A DNA stretch of 64,000 bases from Neurospora tetraspora (lineage: Eukaryota > Ascomycota > Sordariomycetes > Sordariales > Sordariaceae). Both the position numbers and the translations under genes were made by a program. The stretch covers positions 62,001 through 126,000 of the forward strand of contig NW_026944390.1 in assembly GCF_033439725.1 (NCBI RefSeq). Direction: 5' to 3'. Each line of letters starts with the position of its first letter. Position 1 is the stretch's first letter. This document shows, piece after piece, positions 61,009 to 64,000 of the stretch. The notes beneath the pieces are model-generated. The model searched no databases and had not been told where the DNA came from. It was given only the letters and a program-made list of their open reading frames with translations.

Positions 61009-62135
61009 ATGGATACCCCAATCACGATCAATATTGATCCCGAGGGAGATCTCTTCTTGGATGCGACAGCAGATCCTTCGAACCGCAAGAGGTTTCGTGT
61101 CTGCTCTCAAGCCCTTCGTCGCAAGTCGCCAGTCTGGAAGCGGATGCTGTTTGGTCCTTGGAAGGAGTCCAAGCCGGCCAATGACAAGGAATGGGTTGTC
61201 GAGTTGCCTGATGATCCTGTTCGCCCGTTACAGATCATTCTCTCCATCATCCACAGCAACTTTGATGCCGTTCCGGGTTTTACATCCATCGAAATCATCC
61301 ATCAGGTCTTAATCATGACTAACAAGTACGACATCACCAGCATCGTGAGGCCCTGGTCCTTGCAGTGGCTTCAGATAGCTGAGCTGCCTTCTAATGCGGC
61401 GGCGGAGGTGGTTAAGTCCTTGTATATTGCATGGGAGCTCGGCAGCGAAGAGGTCTTTGCTTCGAAGTTGGAACATATCTCCTTGCACACCGAACTTGAC
61501 TCCAAAGGCCGCTTGTTTTTTGACTCAGCAATCCTACTCGAGGAAGAGGAGTTTTTGGGCCCGCAAACTGCACTGGGTAAGTTCCGTGTCACGATTACCA
61601 TCAAAGTAGCATCCAAAATATGAATGCTGACTTGCAGTAAACAGATACAATTTCCAAGATCCGATTGGATTTGCTTCAGAAGCTGATCTCACCAGTTCAC
61701 GAGGTTCTGGATGCTCGAACGAAGCAACAGCCTTTTTGCCCTCAGAACAACCCCTACAACCCAGGTGCAACCAAAGCTTGCGATGCCGCAGTATTGGGCA
61801 ATATCTACCGCGAGATGGTACAAGCCAGAGGTGCCGTGCTTTCAGAGTTTGCTGCTGATATCAACGACAGCGTTGTTAACCTCGCAGCTTGGATATTCTC
61901 CTTCATGGCAAAGATTGAAGGTATCCATCAAGGACCCTTCGGAACCGCGGCGCCATGCGCTCCGAAATCGAAGTTCCAAGATCTCAACAAAAGCATTCAT
62001 GACAGTATTCCTGCCGTCGTAGCCGGATTCATGGAACCAGGATACAAGGAGTACATGGCCAAGCAGAGAAGCAAGACAGGAGTGGCTCTGCCGCCACCCT
62101 GGGAAAACCACACCACAAAGCGCCATTGGGACTAG
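61009..62135 (+). CDS. BTB/POZ family protein F
   Basis: Exons are 61,009-61,576 and 61,645-62,135 (68-nt intron, phase 1), encoding 352 residues. ATG 61,009 (GAAGCCATGG) is ideal and places the family motif close to the N-terminus as in gene D; the same frame is open 112 codons upstream, so a longer form cannot be excluded. Motifs: INIDPEGDLFLDA, VCSQALRRKSPVWKRMLFG, WVVELPDDP, MTNKYDITSIVRPWSLQW, WELGSEEVFASKLEH, LGPQTALG|; then CDAAVLGNIYREMVQARG, SVVNLAAWIF, EPGYKEYMAKQRSKTGVALP and a diverged end (KRHWD for RRYW). It is intact and the most diverged member of the array, and it lies next to a permease gene on the opposite strand. Confidence 0.87.
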
Positions 62136-62656
62136 GTTTGAGCATCCAGGGAGGATATGTAGAAGTACAAACGAGCCACAAACATCCGGATCAGCTGTCT
62201 CAGCTCTAGTCAGCAATGCCACTGGGGTCATTCAAGCATGTTACCTTACGTTTAAACTAACTCAACTGTCGTACGATTAGTTTCTGGCATAATAAACTGG
62301 CAGTGTCGGTGCTACATTGCTCGTGAGGTCTGGAATGGAATGGTCTCCTTCCCTTACAACAAAAGGAGCTATACATAAAGCAATGCGTGACGCCGTGTTA
62401 TCGGTGAGTGATTTCTGTTTCGCTTGACACATTGACATATCGACTGTGCTTCAGATTTCAGGAGCGTATCCGTGTGGTACCAGTTACTCTCTCCTGTAAA
62501 GGCTGCACCAAAGACATCTTGCAAATTACCACGTTCATACCTCTAAGTATGATCCGCTGTCTGTGGTGTATGGAAATACATAAAAACATCAACGTTATCC
62601 CAGGAGAGTGCTATATTCCTCTCGCACCTGAGCTTACTGACATGACCCAACAACAG
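62136..62656. other. Convergent 3' region between BTB F and permease
   Basis: Short frames only; shared 3' flank of two convergent genes. Confidence 0.45.
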
Positions 62657-64000
62657 TTATAGACTGGAAAATACCGTCCTCCACCACGGTAGCGGCCTCC
62701 CATCCGCTCTCGTTTCCACATCCCTAGCCTCGTCAAGATCCCGACGCCTGCCCGCCTGAAGGTCAACCTCATGCGGCCTCCACAGCCGCGTCTTGAACGT
62801 GAACTTGTACACAAAGTAAATGACAGGAAACAAGGGCAACAGGATGTACGCATCCACAAAGTTGCCCGCATCAAACGGAGCCAGCGTCGACCAGCCCTGC
62901 ACAAAAGCCAAGAACACATTGGAAATCAAGCCAAAGTACGCATTCCATGGGTACCACAAGGACTTATACGGCAGCTCCTCCGGGCTGTGGCCCTGCGCCT
63001 TCCACGCGGCGCGGAAGCGGATGTGAATCAGACTGATGGCGCCCCAGACCAAGAAAGTCGAGACACCGCTCAGGTTGATAATGTACCCGTACGCCTTACT
63101 CGCGCCGGTGCTGAGGTTCATCATAGACAGAGCTCCGCACGCATTGGTGAGGAGGATCGCATAAACAGGGACACCACGACGATCCGTCCAGCCGAGGAAC
63201 CTGGGCGCCTTCCCGTCCTGCGCCATGTACAAGATGGTACGGCTGCCGATATAAACCGAGCTGTTAACGGCGCTCAAGCAGGTGACAAAGATGAAGGCGT
63301 TGATCAGGTGGTGGCCGTTTGCCCAGCCAGCGTTCTGGAGAGCAATGGTCATGGGCGACTTGAGGGCATGGGTGGCGCCGCCGACGAGCTCGGGGGCGTT
63401 CGAGGGGCAGGTCAACCCGAAGAAGAAGGCGCAGCCCATGTAGACGAAGACGATGCGAATGAAGACTTGGCGGATGGAGTGCGGGACGGCGACACCCGGG
63501 TTTTTGGTCTCGGTGGCGGCGACGGCGACGGATTCGACACCCGCGTAGAAGGTGGAGCAGAAGACGAAGACTCCGGCGACGCCGCGGAAGCCGTCAGCGA
63601 AGGGGCCGGGGTTGTGCCAGTACTTGAAGCCGAAGGCGTCGGCGCCTTTGACACCTCCTGAGACGTAACTATTCCAATGTGAGTAAGAAATCGAAAGATG
63701 TTGGGAGGTTTGGAAACTAACATAATGCTAAAGATGAAGTAGGCTACCAAGCCTACAAGCTTGAGGAGCGCCAGCCAGAACTCGGCTTCACCAAACGTCT
63801 CGACACCGAGGAGTTGAAAGCCCAAGAATGCGAACTGTCTGCGGTGTTAGCAACTCCCCCCTATACACTCGGTCCCACTGTACGCCTGCTTAACAGAGAT
63901 AAAAACTCACCCAAAATATTAAAAAGTACCCCCAAAGCGGGACCTTATCACTCCAGCTCACCATCACGCTCGAAATCACATTATACTCATTCGCCAAGAC
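62657..64000 (-). CDS. Amino acid permease, YAT family, 5' end beyond the window
   Basis: Visible exons on the minus strand are 64,000-63,911 (partial), 63,834-63,722 and 63,668-62,657, with introns of 76 and 53 nt, giving 404 residues of the C-terminal two thirds. Hydrophobic spans alternate with family signatures: VSWSDKVPLWGYFLIFW, FAFLGFQLLGVETFGEAEFW, GFKYWHNPGPFADGF, YAGVESVAVAATETKNP, CPSNAPEL, NSSVYIGSRTILYMAQDGKA, ending with a basic cytosolic tail. This is the fungal amino acid transporter (GAP1-like) group of APC carriers, proton-coupled importers at the plasma membrane. Substrate range cannot be told. All splice junctions preserve the frame. The start codon and first membrane spans lie to the right of position 64,000. 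Confidence 0.92.

Overview
The window is a filamentous ascomycete (Pezizomycotina) chromosome segment. Most genes carry short spliceosomal introns (about 53-95 nt, GTAAGT-like donors), start codons sit in CACAATGG-like contexts, and the left 12 kb is an AT-rich, stop-riddled block typical of repeat-induced point mutation (RIP). The gene content (MCH-type transporter, RAD5/16-like SNF2-RING protein, DBP4, SUN protein, large fungal BTB family) fits a Sordariomycete, probably Sordariales; that placement is an inference.

Layout. 1-12.2 kb: RIP-degraded heterochromatin with two decayed solo-type LTRs and one much younger, un-RIPped solo LTR with a perfect target duplication. 12.5-13.6 kb: a 181-bp tandem duplication directly upstream of a small secreted cysteine-containing protein gene. 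14.4-16.2 kb: MFS monocarboxylate-type transporter. 16.9-20.9 kb (-): six-exon SNF2 ATPase with a RING finger that carries two in-frame stops, one exactly at a conserved tryptophan and the other at a probable one. 22.2-27.8 kb (-): 1,845-residue ankyrin/coiled-coil protein. 30.3-31.7 kb: zeta-crystallin-like quinone oxidoreductase with an optional mitochondrial presequence. 32.1-33.7 kb (-): UDP-glucose 4-epimerase with a GC-AG intron. 36.6-39.7 kb: SUN-domain nuclear-envelope protein. 40.5-43.0 kb: DBP4-type DEAD-box rRNA-processing helicase. 44.6-46.0 kb: RBR (RING-IBR-RING) ubiquitin ligase with two alternative last exons.

47.5-62.1 kb is the accessory part: six paralogues of one two-exon BTB/POZ gene family, five on + and one on -, all split by a phase-1 intron at the same place (after a LGPxDxLG motif). 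The first member carries an N-terminal FG-repeat (nucleoporin-like) domain, the inverted member carries an FG/Thr-rich C-terminal tail and an internal stop, and the fifth is frameshifted and interrupted by a small TIR-bearing insertion. A pogo/Fot1-like MITE lies between members four and five. A roughly 95-bp leader-like sequence is repeated upstream of the RBR gene, downstream of the first BTB gene and upstream of the second. 62.7-64.0 kb (-): 3' part of a YAT-family amino acid permease running off the right edge.

The BTB array is a birth-and-death gene family in progress, and its neighbour is a ubiquitin ligase. BTB proteins are commonly Cullin-3 adaptors, so a ubiquitin-related role is possible but unproven. 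No tRNA, rRNA or CRISPR locus was recognised.
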